DNA of 64,000 nt from Sphingobacterium allocomposti (lineage in GTDB: Bacteria; Bacteroidota; Bacteroidia; Sphingobacteriales; Sphingobacteriaceae): contig NZ_VNHX01000003.1 in the NCBI RefSeq assembly GCF_008124885.1, positions 1-64,000 of the forward strand, in the 5' to 3' direction. A program made the translations under genes and the position numbers. Below are positions 17,091-26,005 of the stretch, piece by piece; the stretch's first letter is position 1; every line of letters starts with the position of its first letter. Below the pieces are notes generated by a model. The model had not been told where the DNA came from and did no database searches. It saw only the letters and a program-made list of their open reading frames with translations.

Positions 17091-17708
17091 ATGCTTGAAA
17101 TACGAAACCTAAAAGTATACTATTCTTCGCATCTCGCGCTGGAGGTCCCCTCCTGGGAGCCACCAGCCGGTATCTACTGGATCCATGGTAAAAACGGTTC
17201 CGGAAAGAGCACGTTCCTCAAATCGCTCGCGGGATTAATACCTTATCGCGGGGATATCTTGATGCGGGGATTTTCGTTGAGAAAAAATCCTGAAAAGTAT
17301 CTCCGCCTGGTAAATTATTCCGCGACAGAGCCGGTATATCCTAACTTTCTGCTAGGCAGGGACCTCATTCATTTTTTCCTCTCGGCAAAAGAGGGAACCC
17401 AAGAACAGGTAGAGATGATGATCGACGGATTTCAGATGCGCGACTTCATCAACCACCAGCCTATATCCCAGTATTCAAGTGGTATGCTAAAGAAGCTGTC
17501 GTTGACGTTGGCGCTCATAGGACAATCGCAGCTGATACTGTTGGATGAACCCTTTGTAACCCTCGATCTTGATACCACGGCTTTTTTACAAGATCAGATA
17601 TGGGTGCGGCGTCAGCAGGGAGCGACGATAGTGGTGGCGGCCCATACTGATCGCTTCCCCCTTGAAGCGACCATTGTCAATGTCGAATCGGGCAAGCTCA
17701 AATTTTGA
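17091..17708 (+). CDS. ABC transporter ATP-binding protein
   Basis: A 205-residue ATPase subunit. The Walker A motif is GKNGSGKST (about residues 34-42), the signature is YSSGMLKK (about 126), and Walker B plus catalytic Glu is LILLDEPF (about 146-153). The switch His is in AAHTD (about 186). It is short and most like subunits of exporters or gliding/heme-type small ABC systems. The next gene, six bases downstream, encodes a membrane protein, so the two probably form one transporter. The substrate is unknown. Confidence 0.93.
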   Translation: MLEIRNLKVYYSSHLALEVPSWEPPAGIYWIHGKNGSGKSTFLKSLAGLIPYRGDILMRGFSLRKNPEKYLRLVNYSATEPVYPNFLLGRDLIHFFLSAKEGTQEQVEMMIDGFQMRDFINHQPISQYSSGMLKKLSLTLALIGQSQLILLDEPFVTLDLDTTAFLQDQIWVRRQQGATIVVAAHTDRFPLEATIVNVESGKLKF

Positions 17709-17714
17709 TGTTTT

Positions 17715-18830
17715 ATGCGGAGCATTTTCATAAAGGTTTTCGCTAAGGGCTTTTTTAAAAAATATATCAAGGTGCTTCTTTTCGGCTTCGGTATAATCAT
17801 CAGCTACTGCTTCTTTACACAGACCGCCGGCGCATTAAAGACAGGGACGTCCGATTATTGGAGCATGCTGCTACCTATAAAAGTACTGACGGACCCTATT
17901 TTAGCTGGCTTGTTTTGCTTTGTTGCCCTTCTTTATAGCGGCTTAGCTGCCCGCTATATCGTTAGAGAAATGGCGGCAGAACGAAACCTTTTTTTGCGCT
18001 ACTCTTTTATAGGCATCCGGAAGACACTTCGCTGGAAAACATGGGTGGCCACCGTATTCATCATTCAACTGCCGCTCTATCTATACGCCCTGTATTCGCT
18101 GGCGGTCGGATATCACCATGCCGGACTCCGTTACGGCCTTTTTATCTTGACGTACCTCATCGCACTCCATGTTGGAATCGTGACATACGTAGACCGCACT
18201 CTAGCATACGGTACATCTTTTCGAAATACGAAAAGCACAACGCGGCTTGGCCCCCTCCCGCTGGGTCTTATCCCGCTCGTGAACCATGTCCATCATAACA
18301 AGATCAGTCTTATCCTCACGAAAGCCGTCGTATTGGTGGCCTTGCATCTCTTTGCCGATCCACTCCAGAAGCAAGACTTCCAGCTGCTGGTATTGCTAGC
18401 CCTCATACTCTCCTGCCTAAACATCATCCTTCTGTATCGGGATTTTGTGCTGCAAAGCCAGCAAATGGCCTTTGCCCTAAATCTTCCGTACAAGACATTT
18501 GCAAGATTTATCGAGCCTGTTCCGTACTACCTTATATTGATTTCTCCTGAAATAATTTACGCAACAGCCGCCGCAGGTATTCTCCCGGGATTAGGTGTAT
18601 TCACGATATCGTATGTGGTTTTTCTTTTGCTTCTTAGAAGTGTGATTTTAAGCACCGGGAATCTGCCTTTACGGATAAGCAAAGTCTTGCTGTTCTGTTT
18701 TTTTACCGGTCTGCTGTTTATTCTTTATGCGGCGCATCTTATGCTCGTGGGACTTTCCCTTGCAGTAGCCATCCTGCTTTTCTACAGATTTTTTCAATAC
18801 AGCAAACTAAGAGATAACCATGATTCTTGA
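17715..18830 (+). CDS. Membrane permease partner of the ABC ATPase
   Basis: A 371-residue hydrophobic protein with about nine to ten predicted membrane segments, for example VLLFGFGIIISYCFF near residue 20, FCFVALLYSGLAA near 75 and VLLFCFFTGLLFILYAA near 330. It has no recognisable catalytic motif. Its position directly after the ATPase gene and the basic N-terminus suggest the permease subunit of an ABC exporter. No family assignment beyond that can be supported. Confidence 0.7.
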   Translation: MRSIFIKVFAKGFFKKYIKVLLFGFGIIISYCFFTQTAGALKTGTSDYWSMLLPIKVLTDPILAGLFCFVALLYSGLAARYIVREMAAERNLFLRYSFIGIRKTLRWKTWVATVFIIQLPLYLYALYSLAVGYHHAGLRYGLFILTYLIALHVGIVTYVDRTLAYGTSFRNTKSTTRLGPLPLGLIPLVNHVHHNKISLILTKAVVLVALHLFADPLQKQDFQLLVLLALILSCLNIILLYRDFVLQSQQMAFALNLPYKTFARFIEPVPYYLILISPEIIYATAAAGILPGLGVFTISYVVFLLLLRSVILSTGNLPLRISKVLLFCFFTGLLFILYAAHLMLVGLSLAVAILLFYRFFQYSKLRDNHDS

Positions 18831-19077
18831 CAACGACGGGCAGGAGCTTGGCTTGATCGCAACAGTATGACACACAAATATTCCTTCGCCGGTTACCGCC
18901 CCTCCGTTTTCCAGAAAATTAATTTACCTTTGAAAGGCAGCTCAGGCGGTAGCCAACACATGACGTGCCCTGGTCGCAGCCATAATACGGAAATCGCCTC
19001 TTGACAGAATAAAAAACATAATTGCTGTCCCCATAACGGAAATCCGATCGTCATACGTTCAAACAATAAATAAAACG

Positions 19078-19419
19078 ATGAAAGAATTTGCATTAATTTT
19101 CAGACTGACAGACATTTCTGATTTTCAACCTTCGCCTGAGCAGATGCAGGAAAGGATGAACTGGCTAGGAAGCATCGCCGCGCGAAATCAACTGGTAGAC
19201 AAAGGCAACACGTTGCTGCCTGTCCCCGGAAGCGCCAAAACCGTAAAACCGGACAACGTGGTTACCGACGGACCTTATACCGAAATTAAGGAGTTTATCA
19301 GCGGTTATATCGTGATCAAAGCAGCCACCATTGAAGAGGCGGTCGTCATAGCGAAAGAAAACCCCATCTTCAAAATAGGCGGCAGTATTGAGGTAAGAGA
19401 GGTATTGAAACGTGACTAG
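19078..19419 (+). CDS. YCII/DGPF-domain protein
   Basis: A 113-residue single-domain protein of the YCII-related family. VTDGPYTEIKEFISGYIVI (about residues 63-81) carries the DGPF-like signature, followed by the helix AATIEEAVVIAKENP. Its function is unknown. It is almost joined to the following sigma-factor gene (two bases after its stop). DGPF proteins are a known partner of ECF42-type sigma factors, which supports the annotation of both. Confidence 0.88.
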   Translation: MKEFALIFRLTDISDFQPSPEQMQERMNWLGSIAARNQLVDKGNTLLPVPGSAKTVKPDNVVTDGPYTEIKEFISGYIVIKAATIEEAVVIAKENPIFKIGGSIEVREVLKRD

Positions 19420-19421
19420 CT

Positions 19422-20669
19422 TTGAAGAAAACGGAGACACATAACAAACTGTTACCGCATCTATTCCGACAGGAATATGCTAAAATGACGGCCGTGCTCT
19501 GCCGTCATTTTGGTTTACATCATATGGACATCGCCGAAGATATTGCAAGTGATACGTTCTTGAAAGCATCGGAGCATTGGGCGCTCAATGGGGTACCGGA
19601 CAACCCGACAGCGTGGCTGTATACTGTCGCCCGCAATAAAGCAAAAGACTATTTCAAACGTACCGCCATCTTCGAGACGAAGGTCAGAAACGAAATAATA
19701 CCCGAGAGTATTGAGAACGAAGGGGAATTCGACTATAACGGCCGGATAATAGCCGACAGTCAGCTGGCCATGATTTTCGCTGTCTGCAATCCCGCAAACC
19801 CCAGCGAAAGCCAGATTTGTCTAGCGCTTCAGATTCTTTGCGGCTTCAGCGTAGAAGAGATCGCCGACGCTTTCCTTACAAAAATAGAAACCATCAGAAA
19901 GCGCCTGCAACGTGGGCGCAAAAACCTGAGGAACAACAGCTTTCAGATTACTACGCTGAACGAAACCGACATCCGGTCGAGGCTGCCAATTGTTCTTCGA
20001 ACCCTGTACCTTTTGTTTAACGAGGGATATTTCTCGAAAACCAGCAGCAAGCAGGTGCGGATCGAGCTTTGTTCGGAAGCCATGAGACTGACGTTGCTGC
20101 TCACCGAAAACACACTGACGAACACCCCTCAGGTGAATGCGCTATTGGCGTTGATGTGTTTTCAAAGCTCGAGACTGGACGCAAGAACGGACATACGTGG
20201 CGAAGCAATACTCTTTGATGAACAGGACAAAAGCCGTTGGGATCAATCGCTTATTCAGCGGGGAAACTACTATTTGGTAAACGCAACCGACAGGCAGGAA
20301 GTGTCCAAGTACCATCTGGAAGCAGGAATTGCCTATTGGCATACAGCTCCGGCAGACGACAGCAAGTGGACGCATATTCTGCAGCTGTACAATCAGCTTA
20401 TCGTCGTTGAGTACTCCCCGATCACGGCGTTAAACCGCGTTTTCGCCTTTGCGAAGGTGCACGGAAAAGACAAAGCGATTGTGGAAGCGGAGAAGCTGGG
20501 TCTGGAACAAAACAGCTACTATCATGCACTCTTAGGTTATCTGTATGCCCAGACAGCTGCTGCCAAATCCATCGCCCACTACGAGCAGGCCATTCAGCTG
20601 ACGAAGTCACCCACCGAAAAACGAACATGGCAAAAAGAGATCACACTGCTGCGACAGGATAAACGTTAA
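19422..20669 (+). CDS. ECF-type sigma factor with C-terminal extension (ECF42-like)
   Basis: A 415-residue sigma factor. Region 2 is seen in DIAEDIASDTFLKASEHWA (about 36-54) and PTAWLYTVARNKAKDYF; region 4 in CGFSVEEIADAFLTKIETIRKRL (in pieces, about 140-165). About 230 extra residues follow, with TPR-like helices such as HALLGYLYAQ, as in the ECF42 group. Such sigma factors lack an anti-sigma gene and pair with DGPF proteins, as here. The reading frame starts with TTG two bases after the YCII stop; no nearby in-frame ATG is available. Confidence 0.9.
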   Translation: MKKTETHNKLLPHLFRQEYAKMTAVLCRHFGLHHMDIAEDIASDTFLKASEHWALNGVPDNPTAWLYTVARNKAKDYFKRTAIFETKVRNEIIPESIENEGEFDYNGRIIADSQLAMIFAVCNPANPSESQICLALQILCGFSVEEIADAFLTKIETIRKRLQRGRKNLRNNSFQITTLNETDIRSRLPIVLRTLYLLFNEGYFSKTSSKQVRIELCSEAMRLTLLLTENTLTNTPQVNALLALMCFQSSRLDARTDIRGEAILFDEQDKSRWDQSLIQRGNYYLVNATDRQEVSKYHLEAGIAYWHTAPADDSKWTHILQLYNQLIVVEYSPITALNRVFAFAKVHGKDKAIVEAEKLGLEQNSYYHALLGYLYAQTAAAKSIAHYEQAIQLTKSPTEKRTWQKEITLLRQDKR

Positions 20670-20840
20670 CCGCTGCCGACCCAGCTCCGGAAGATCCCAT
20701 AGTCTGGATCGCCATGCCGACCGCCCCGTACATCCGGCGAAAATATCTTATAATCAACAACTTTCCGTTTCAAAATATTTATTAATTTTATTTTTTATGT
20801 GCTAACTTAGCTCATCAAATAACTATTAAAACACTAACCA

Positions 20841-21929
20841 ATGAAAACGTTAAAGAGAGTATTGGCCGTCATCGGAATCATAATAGCTATTCTGCTCATC
20901 GTCGCGCTTATTGTAAAAAAAGAGTATGCCGTCGAGAAAGAAATTGTTATTGACGCACCTAGACAGGAAGTGTTCAACTATGTCAAATACCTGAAAAATC
21001 AAGAAAACTACAGCAAATGGGCCAACACAGACCCGAACATGAAAAAGACCTATCGGGGCACGGACGGAACAGTAGGTTTTGTTTCTGCCTGGGAAAGTAA
21101 AAACAAAGAGGTAGGCGTAGGCGAGCAGGAAATTACGAAAATAACGGAGGGCGAAAGAATTGATTTCGAACTCCGCTTTTTTGAACCTTTTGAGGCTACC
21201 GAGCCCGCTTACATGATTACGGAGACATCGGGCGACAACCAGACTAAGGTAAAATGGGGCTTTAGCGGCCGTATGAACTATCCGATGAATATCATGCTCC
21301 TCTTTATGGATATGGAGAAGATGATCGGCGACGATCTGGAGAATGGTCTCACTAAATTGAAATCCATACTGGAGAGCGGCCCCGCTGCAGCCGACGGAAG
21401 CGTCGCCTTCCTCGAGCGCTATTTCAACAGCACGGCCGACGAATTACGCCAGGCGGTGGCAGGACTCAGCGAAGCACAGCTCGCCTTTAAACCGGCAGCC
21501 GACAAATGGTCGGTGGCTCAGTGTCTGGAGCACATCATCACATCGGAACAAATGCTGTTCGAAATGGGCCGGAAAGAAATGGAAAAGCCGGCACAGCCGA
21601 ACCGCCGGTCTGAAATAAAAACCACTGATGCGCAGCTCGTCCAGATGATTACAGACCGTACCGAAAAACATCAGGCACCGAAGGAGCTGCAGCCTGCCGG
21701 AAAATACACAGATGCACAGCAGGCATTGGCCGACTTCAACAACGGAAGAAAGCCAATCCTTAGCTATCTGAAAGACGCCGATGCAGACGACATGCGCAAC
21801 CACATCAGTGAATACCCGACGGGAAAGTCGGACGGCTATCAAAACTTTCTGTTTGTGGCAGCGCACACCGCCCGGCATATCGGACAGATAAAGGAAATCA
21901 CGGCCGATCCTGCTTTTCCTAAAAACTAG
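20841..21929 (+). CDS. SRPBCC domain fused to a DinB-fold domain, membrane-anchored
   Basis: A 362-residue protein in three parts. It has an N-terminal membrane anchor (AVIGIIIAILLIVALIV, residues 9-25), an SRPBCC/polyketide-cyclase-like domain (about 30-175, opening VIDAPRQEVFNYV), and a DinB-fold domain (about 190-360). The DinB part has KWSVAQCLEHIITSEQ and FVAAHTARHIGQIKEI as likely metal ligands. The SRPBCC cavity usually binds a hydrophobic ligand, so the fusion may present it to the DinB-type site. The function is unknown. It is followed by a hairpin. Confidence 0.88.
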   Translation: MKTLKRVLAVIGIIIAILLIVALIVKKEYAVEKEIVIDAPRQEVFNYVKYLKNQENYSKWANTDPNMKKTYRGTDGTVGFVSAWESKNKEVGVGEQEITKITEGERIDFELRFFEPFEATEPAYMITETSGDNQTKVKWGFSGRMNYPMNIMLLFMDMEKMIGDDLENGLTKLKSILESGPAAADGSVAFLERYFNSTADELRQAVAGLSEAQLAFKPAADKWSVAQCLEHIITSEQMLFEMGRKEMEKPAQPNRRSEIKTTDAQLVQMITDRTEKHQAPKELQPAGKYTDAQQALADFNNGRKPILSYLKDADADDMRNHISEYPTGKSDGYQNFLFVAAHTARHIGQIKEITADPAFPKN

Positions 21930-21962
21930 AAGCTGAAAACCAGTGATAAAACTTCATCATGC

Positions 21963-21992
21963 AAAGGCCCATTTAACAGTAATGGGCCCTTG
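21963..21992 (+). terminator. Hairpin after the SRPBCC-DinB gene
   Basis: GGCCCATT (21967-21974) pairs with AATGGGCC (21981-21988) around a 6-base loop, with three further pairs beyond a mismatch. It lies 38 bases after the stop codon. There is no clear T-run, so termination is only a likely role. Confidence 0.4.
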
Positions 21993-22035
21993 CGGATGGG
22001 GCACATGCAGGAATAAATCGTAAACAATAGCTGAA

Positions 22036-22491
22036 ATGAAAACACCGGGACAAACCGTGGAGGAAATCCTATCCAACGTGCCTCCCGACCGGGCGCCGGC
22101 CTTTCAAAAGCTGCATGAGACCATCGTCGAAAACCTACCTTCAGGCTTTGAGGCGGCCATCAGTTACGGCATGCTGGGATACGTCGTACCACATAGCATC
22201 TACCCGCCGGGCTATCACTGCAAGCCGGCAGAGCCGCTACCTTTCGCATCCATCGCATCAGAGAAAAATTCGATTAACTTCTACCATATGGGTATATATG
22301 CTGATCCAGCGCTGTCGGACTGGTTTGTTGCTTCGTATCCCCAACACAGCAAACAAAAATTGGATATGGGCAAAAGCTGTATCCGGTTTAAGAAGACAGA
22401 TGACATCCCATTTCAGCTTATTGGCGAACTGATGGGAAAACTATCGGTGGAACAATGGATAAACCTCTATGAGAGCAGGTTGAAAAAGTAA
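22036..22491 (+). CDS. DUF1801-domain protein
   Basis: A 151-residue soluble protein of the DUF1801 (YdhG-like) fold. FEAAISYGMLGYV near residue 38, NSINFYHMGIYADP near 81 and MGKSCIRFKKTDDIPFQLI (in parts, about 115-133) are characteristic. The fold is related to a small iron-regulated or frataxin-like architecture, but no activity is established. It follows the SRPBCC-DinB gene after a hairpin, so it probably has its own promoter. Confidence 0.85.
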   Translation: MKTPGQTVEEILSNVPPDRAPAFQKLHETIVENLPSGFEAAISYGMLGYVVPHSIYPPGYHCKPAEPLPFASIASEKNSINFYHMGIYADPALSDWFVASYPQHSKQKLDMGKSCIRFKKTDDIPFQLIGELMGKLSVEQWINLYESRLKK

Positions 22492-22501
22492 CAGTGCGCC
22501 G

Positions 22502-22690
22502 CCCCATTCGCTTGCAAGAAGCTTCTCCTTCGCTGACAGTTCGCCCAAGGTTTCGTTTGGAAAGATGACGGAAAATGATGGTGTAAAAACCATGCCCGTG
22601 TCCATTCACGTGCACCACGGGCTTGTGGACGGCTATCACGTCGGACTTTTTATAGACAGGTATCAGGAGCTGATGGATGGCGAAAGGTGA
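22502..22690 (+). pseudogene. C-terminal remnant of a type A chloramphenicol acetyltransferase
   Basis: An open frame ending at the TGA 22688-22690 encodes SSPKVSFGKM, then MPVSIHVHHGLVDGYHVG and LFIDRYQELMDGER. HHxxxDGxH with the catalytic His is the signature of chloramphenicol O-acetyltransferase (CatA). Only about 60 residues remain; the first ~150, including the start, are missing. The fragment begins immediately after the DUF1801 stop, so a deletion probably removed the 5' part. It cannot make a working trimeric enzyme on its own. The largest in-frame ATG (22565) would give 41 residues. Confidence 0.75.
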
Positions 22691-22691
22691 C

Positions 22692-22734
22692 TTTTTTTTT
22701 GGAGTCGCCGGCCCTACCGGCTGACTCCAAAAAA
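22692..22734. terminator. Bidirectional Rho-independent terminator
   Basis: A T-run, the stem TTGGAGTC with GACTCCAA and an inner GCCGG/CCGGC stem, then an A-run, form a terminator usable from both sides. It stands between the rightward DUF1801/cat remnant and the leftward NTF2-like gene. Confidence 0.85.
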
Positions 22735-22796
22735 TGAGGTCTAACACTGGACGCTACGTATGTTTGTCCGATTTAACGTTATCGGCCTTGTCACTG

Positions 22797-23120
22797 TTAG
22801 CCGGCTATTTTCAATGATGTTATCAACCCGTCGGCGATCTGGAGGTAAAACTTCAGTACGACCGGACTCCCTGGAAAGGTGCCCGACACTTCGGCGGTCA
22901 AAAGGCTTCCCCCTTCCGTCTCTTCGAAGCTGAGGGGCTTCATCACGGTGTTGTACTCGCTATTCGCTTTGCTGATCCATCGTTTGATCTCCTCGCGGCC
23001 GACATACGCATGCCCTTCATCGTGCACCAGCGCTGTCTCTGAAAAACAGGCTGCATAAGCGTCGGGATTAAAATGATACTGTGCGTCGATGAGGTCGGCT
23101 ACTACTTTAGGTAATTTCAT
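22797..23120 (-). CDS. SnoaL/NTF2-like protein
   Basis: A 107-residue single-domain cone-shaped fold protein. DLIDAQYHFNPDAYAACFSE near the start and GREEIKRWISKANSEY are typical of the nuclear-transport-factor-2-like family. Members can be ketosteroid isomerase-like enzymes or ligand-binding proteins; the active-site residues do not settle which. It lies 140 bases downstream of an SDR gene on the same strand and may be co-transcribed with it. Confidence 0.85.
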   Translation of the reverse strand: MKLPKVVADLIDAQYHFNPDAYAACFSETALVHDEGHAYVGREEIKRWISKANSEYNTVMKPLSFEETEGGSLLTAEVSGTFPGSPVVLKFYLQIADGLITSLKIAG

Positions 23121-23260
23121 TGTTTTTTATATTTTAAATGTTCATCATATCTATCCTGTCAGCATTTCTACCGGCAACGATAGCTTTTCTAATCCGGCTT
23201 AGCCATGCTTCCGCCGGAATTCCGGCGGATGTCGGGATGTGGTACGCCAAGTCCTCCTGA

Positions 23261-24055
23261 TTATACGGTTGGAATGGTTCCCCCATCAATTACAAACTCG
23301 GTTCCCGTCAGATAGCCGGCCCTCGGCGAGACAAGAAATCCCACCAATTCAGCCACCTCTTCAGGCTTTGCAAATCGCCCGAACGGCACCCCGCCCAATG
23401 CGTTCAATACGCTCTGCGTCGCTTCTTCGACGGAAATGCCCGAGCTTTCTGAGATTCGTTGCATCATCCGTTGCGCGGCGTCGGTCATGATACCGCCCGG
23501 CGATACCGTCAGTACCCGGACACCTTTGGATGAGACTTCTTTTGAAAGGCCTTTGCTGTAGTTGATGAGCCCCGCCTTGGCAGCAGCGTACGGAAGCGTC
23601 GAATCGTGCAGCGGCAGTTTCCCCTGGATAGAGGCGATGTGAATGATAACACCGCTTCCGTTCTTTATCATCTGCGGTAAAAACGCTCTATCCAACCGCA
23701 CTGGAGCGAGCAGGTTGATCTGCAGCGTCTGCTCCCAGTCTACATCCGTTAATACGGCAAACCCTCCCGCTGGCGTTTCCGAACCGCCAAGGTTGTTTAC
23801 CAGAATATCGACGCCACCAAACTTTCCAAACACCTCTTTGGCGACGCCGGCCGCACCTTCCGGTGCGCTTAGATCCGCCGCGACAAAGTATAGACCGTGG
23901 CCGGTGTCGTCAGGCGCATTCCGGGCAGTGACAATCACCTGTGCTCCAGCACGCTTTAAGCGCTCCGCGATGGCCTTCCCTGCTCCCTTTGTTCCGCCGG
24001 TTACCAGCGCGACCTTACCCGATAGCTCGTTTTGATAAACTGTATTTTCTATCAT
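23261..24055 (-). CDS. SDR-family oxidoreductase
   Basis: A 264-residue SDR. VTGGTKGAGKAIAERL (about residues 18-33) is the cofactor loop with a slightly unusual TKGAG, LVNNLGG is near 93, and YAAAKAGLINYSKGL (about 165) holds the Tyr-Lys pair. It ends in VIDGGTIPTV. The ATG at 24055 is preferred; the longer frame adds 34 residues not seen in SDRs. The substrate is unknown. It precedes the NTF2-like gene on the same strand. Confidence 0.92.
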   Translation of the reverse strand: MIENTVYQNELSGKVALVTGGTKGAGKAIAERLKRAGAQVIVTARNAPDDTGHGLYFVAADLSAPEGAAGVAKEVFGKFGGVDILVNNLGGSETPAGGFAVLTDVDWEQTLQINLLAPVRLDRAFLPQMIKNGSGVIIHIASIQGKLPLHDSTLPYAAAKAGLINYSKGLSKEVSSKGVRVLTVSPGGIMTDAAQRMMQRISESSGISVEEATQSVLNALGGVPFGRFAKPEEVAELVGFLVSPRAGYLTGTEFVIDGGTIPTV

Positions 24056-24247
24056 ATGAATCGTTTTGGACAAATTTCCGAAGTATGTTATTTGCCCACA
24101 AGAACGGAAAAACGATTCCGATAGGGCTAAATTTCTCCCTATCCCGGCATAAAGCACATAAAATTATTGAATACCATCATGTACTATTGAATTACAATGG
24201 CAGTAACGTCACGTTGAGCTTTACTGTCGCTGAACATTGTTGAATGA

Positions 24248-24591
24248 TAAACCTTTATGTCACGCTGAGCCTGTCGAAGAGCGACATCCCTGTCCTACGA
24301 GAATGTCAGGCTGAGCCCGTCGAAGCCTCCGGCTTTACGGACATGACAAACCTTTAATATCACGCTGAGCGCTATCGAAGAGCGACATCCCTGTCCTACG
24401 AGAATGTCAGGCTGAGCCCGTCGAAGCCTCCGGCTTTACGGACATGACAAACCTTTAATATCACGCTGAGCGCTATCGAAGAGCGAAATCCCTATCCTTC
24501 TATAATGTCAGGCTGACCTGTCGAAGAGCGACATCCCTACCCTTCTATAATGTCAGGCTGAGCCCGTCGAAGCCTCCGGCTTTACGGACAA
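24248..24591. repeat. Tandem ~100-base intergenic repeats
   Basis: Units starting CACGCTGAGC at 24261, 24361 and 24462 are spaced 100-101 bases apart. Each carries GTCGAAGAGCGACATCCC, AATGTCAGGCTGAGCCCG and GCCTCCGGCTTTACGGACA. The third unit has a partial internal duplication. The core CTGAGCC(T/C)GTCGAAG is shared with the cluster at 15776-16021. The gap 24056-24732 holds no recognisable gene. Confidence 0.85.
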
Positions 24592-24732
24592 TAATAAGCT
24601 ATAATGCACAGCGGGCTATCGACTAACGCACGGACTCTCCTAGCCCCTAAAATACAGATGGAAAAGCTCTTTCCAGTCGATTTCAGGACACTGAAAACAT
24701 TTATCCCCTGAACATTGTCCTATGGAAGCAGT

Positions 24733-25683
24733 ATGAACATAATTGATATTATACTTTTGCTCGTCGTCATCGTCTCGGTGTGGAACGGGGTGACGGGGGG
24801 ATTCTTTGGATGCACGATCAGACTGATCTCCTGGCTTGGAGGTCTGCTAGCCACTTTTTTATTATATAGACATGTGGCCCATCTATTTGAAACCTATATC
24901 GCGGATAGCATATGGACCATGCCGCTGTCCTTCCTGTTTACACTACTTGTCGTAGGCTCGGTGCTATCTTTTTTGGCCAACAAGGTTCTGAACGCAATTC
25001 CGCCGGAGGCACATCGGCATCGCTTAAACCACTTTTTCGGATTTATACCGGGAGCGATATCGGGATTGTTATATGCGGCCATCCTGTCTACCCTGTTGCT
25101 TTTATTACCCTTTTCGGAGACGTTGACGGTAAAGACCAGGGAGAGTAAAATCGCGGAGCAGCTGACAAATGGGCTGGCAAGGGTCGAAAGGCCGTTTGCG
25201 CCGGCACTCGACGCCGTAAATCGCTCGATCAATAAAATGACTATAGCGCCGGAATCGTCAAAGAGCATAACCCTCCCCTTTTCGGTCGATAACGCTAAAC
25301 CCCGTCCAGACCTGGAGCGGCAGATGCTCGATATGATAAACGAAGAACGTGCAAAAGAAAGTCTGCCACCGCTCACCTTAGACGAGGAGCTGACTCCCGT
25401 TGCGCGAGCACACTCCCAAGATATGTTTGCAAGGAGCTACTTTTCGCACATCTCCCCGGAGGGAAAGACGCCCTTCGACCGCATCCGCGCCGCTAACATT
25501 ACGTTCGTTGCCGCGGGCGAGAACCTGGCACTTGCCCAGAGCCTCCCCTTAGCGCACGAAGGACTGATGAACTCGCCTGGCCACCGCGCAAATATCCTTC
25601 GGAAAGCGTTCGGCCGCGTGGGAATCGGCATCCTTGATGGAGGGTTATATGGTCTGATGGTCACGCAAAAGTTCCGTAACTAA
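24733..25683 (+). CDS. CvpA membrane domain fused to a CAP (SCP/PR-1) domain
   Basis: A 316-residue protein. Residues 1-150 hold four membrane helices in the CvpA (colicin V production) pattern, beginning MNIIDIILLLVVIVSVWNG. Residues 195-316 are a CAP domain with HSQDMFARSYFSHISPEGK (about 230), GENLA and HEGLMNSPGHRANIL (about 275-290), like YkwD-type proteins. The CAP domain should face the periplasm. Its role is unknown; CAP proteins may bind lipids or act on the envelope. The ATG at 24733 begins the first membrane helix; an upstream TTG frame adds six residues. Confidence 0.9.
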   Translation: MNIIDIILLLVVIVSVWNGVTGGFFGCTIRLISWLGGLLATFLLYRHVAHLFETYIADSIWTMPLSFLFTLLVVGSVLSFLANKVLNAIPPEAHRHRLNHFFGFIPGAISGLLYAAILSTLLLLLPFSETLTVKTRESKIAEQLTNGLARVERPFAPALDAVNRSINKMTIAPESSKSITLPFSVDNAKPRPDLERQMLDMINEERAKESLPPLTLDEELTPVARAHSQDMFARSYFSHISPEGKTPFDRIRAANITFVAAGENLALAQSLPLAHEGLMNSPGHRANILRKAFGRVGIGILDGGLYGLMVTQKFRN

Positions 25684-25725
25684 TGTCTTTAAATCTCATT
25701 GTTGCGAAAGCCAAAAAACAGAAGC

Positions 25726-25753
25726 GAGATTTGAGTAGTGAGATTTGAGTAGT
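25726..25753. repeat. 14-base tandem duplication
   Basis: GAGATTTGAGTAGT occurs twice in direct succession, shortly after the CvpA-CAP stop. It is close to the heptamer tract and may share the same slippage history. Confidence 0.7.
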
Positions 25754-25839
25754 TAGAAACTAGGGATGAAGTAACTTTCGGTTCATCCTAGGAGTTCGGG
25801 CCTTTACATCTTTACGAATCAACAACTCTACGGCTTATA

Positions 25840-26005
25840 GCCATCTGCCATTTGCTATCTGCCATAAGCCATAAGCCACCTGCCATTTGCCATCTGCCAT
25901 AAGCCATCTGCCATAAGCCATTTGCCATAAGCCATCTGCCATAAGCCATCTGCCATAAGCCATCTGCCATAAGCCATTTGCCATTTGCCATAAGCCATCT
26001 GCCAT
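25840..26005. repeat. Heptanucleotide tract GCCATNN, about 24 units
   Basis: The 166 bases resolve without any register break into 23 seven-base units plus GCCAT. Nearly all are GCCATCT, GCCATTT or GCCATAA, with one GCTATCT and one GCCACCT. It lies between the convergent CvpA-CAP and PepF genes. The only frames through it are low-complexity artefacts. The gap 25684-26076 holds no real gene. Confidence 0.95.

Noticed and set aside
24248..24591. A second CRISPR array from spaced repeats
   Set aside because: Units are ~100 bases with homologous interior sequence, so there are no unique spacers.
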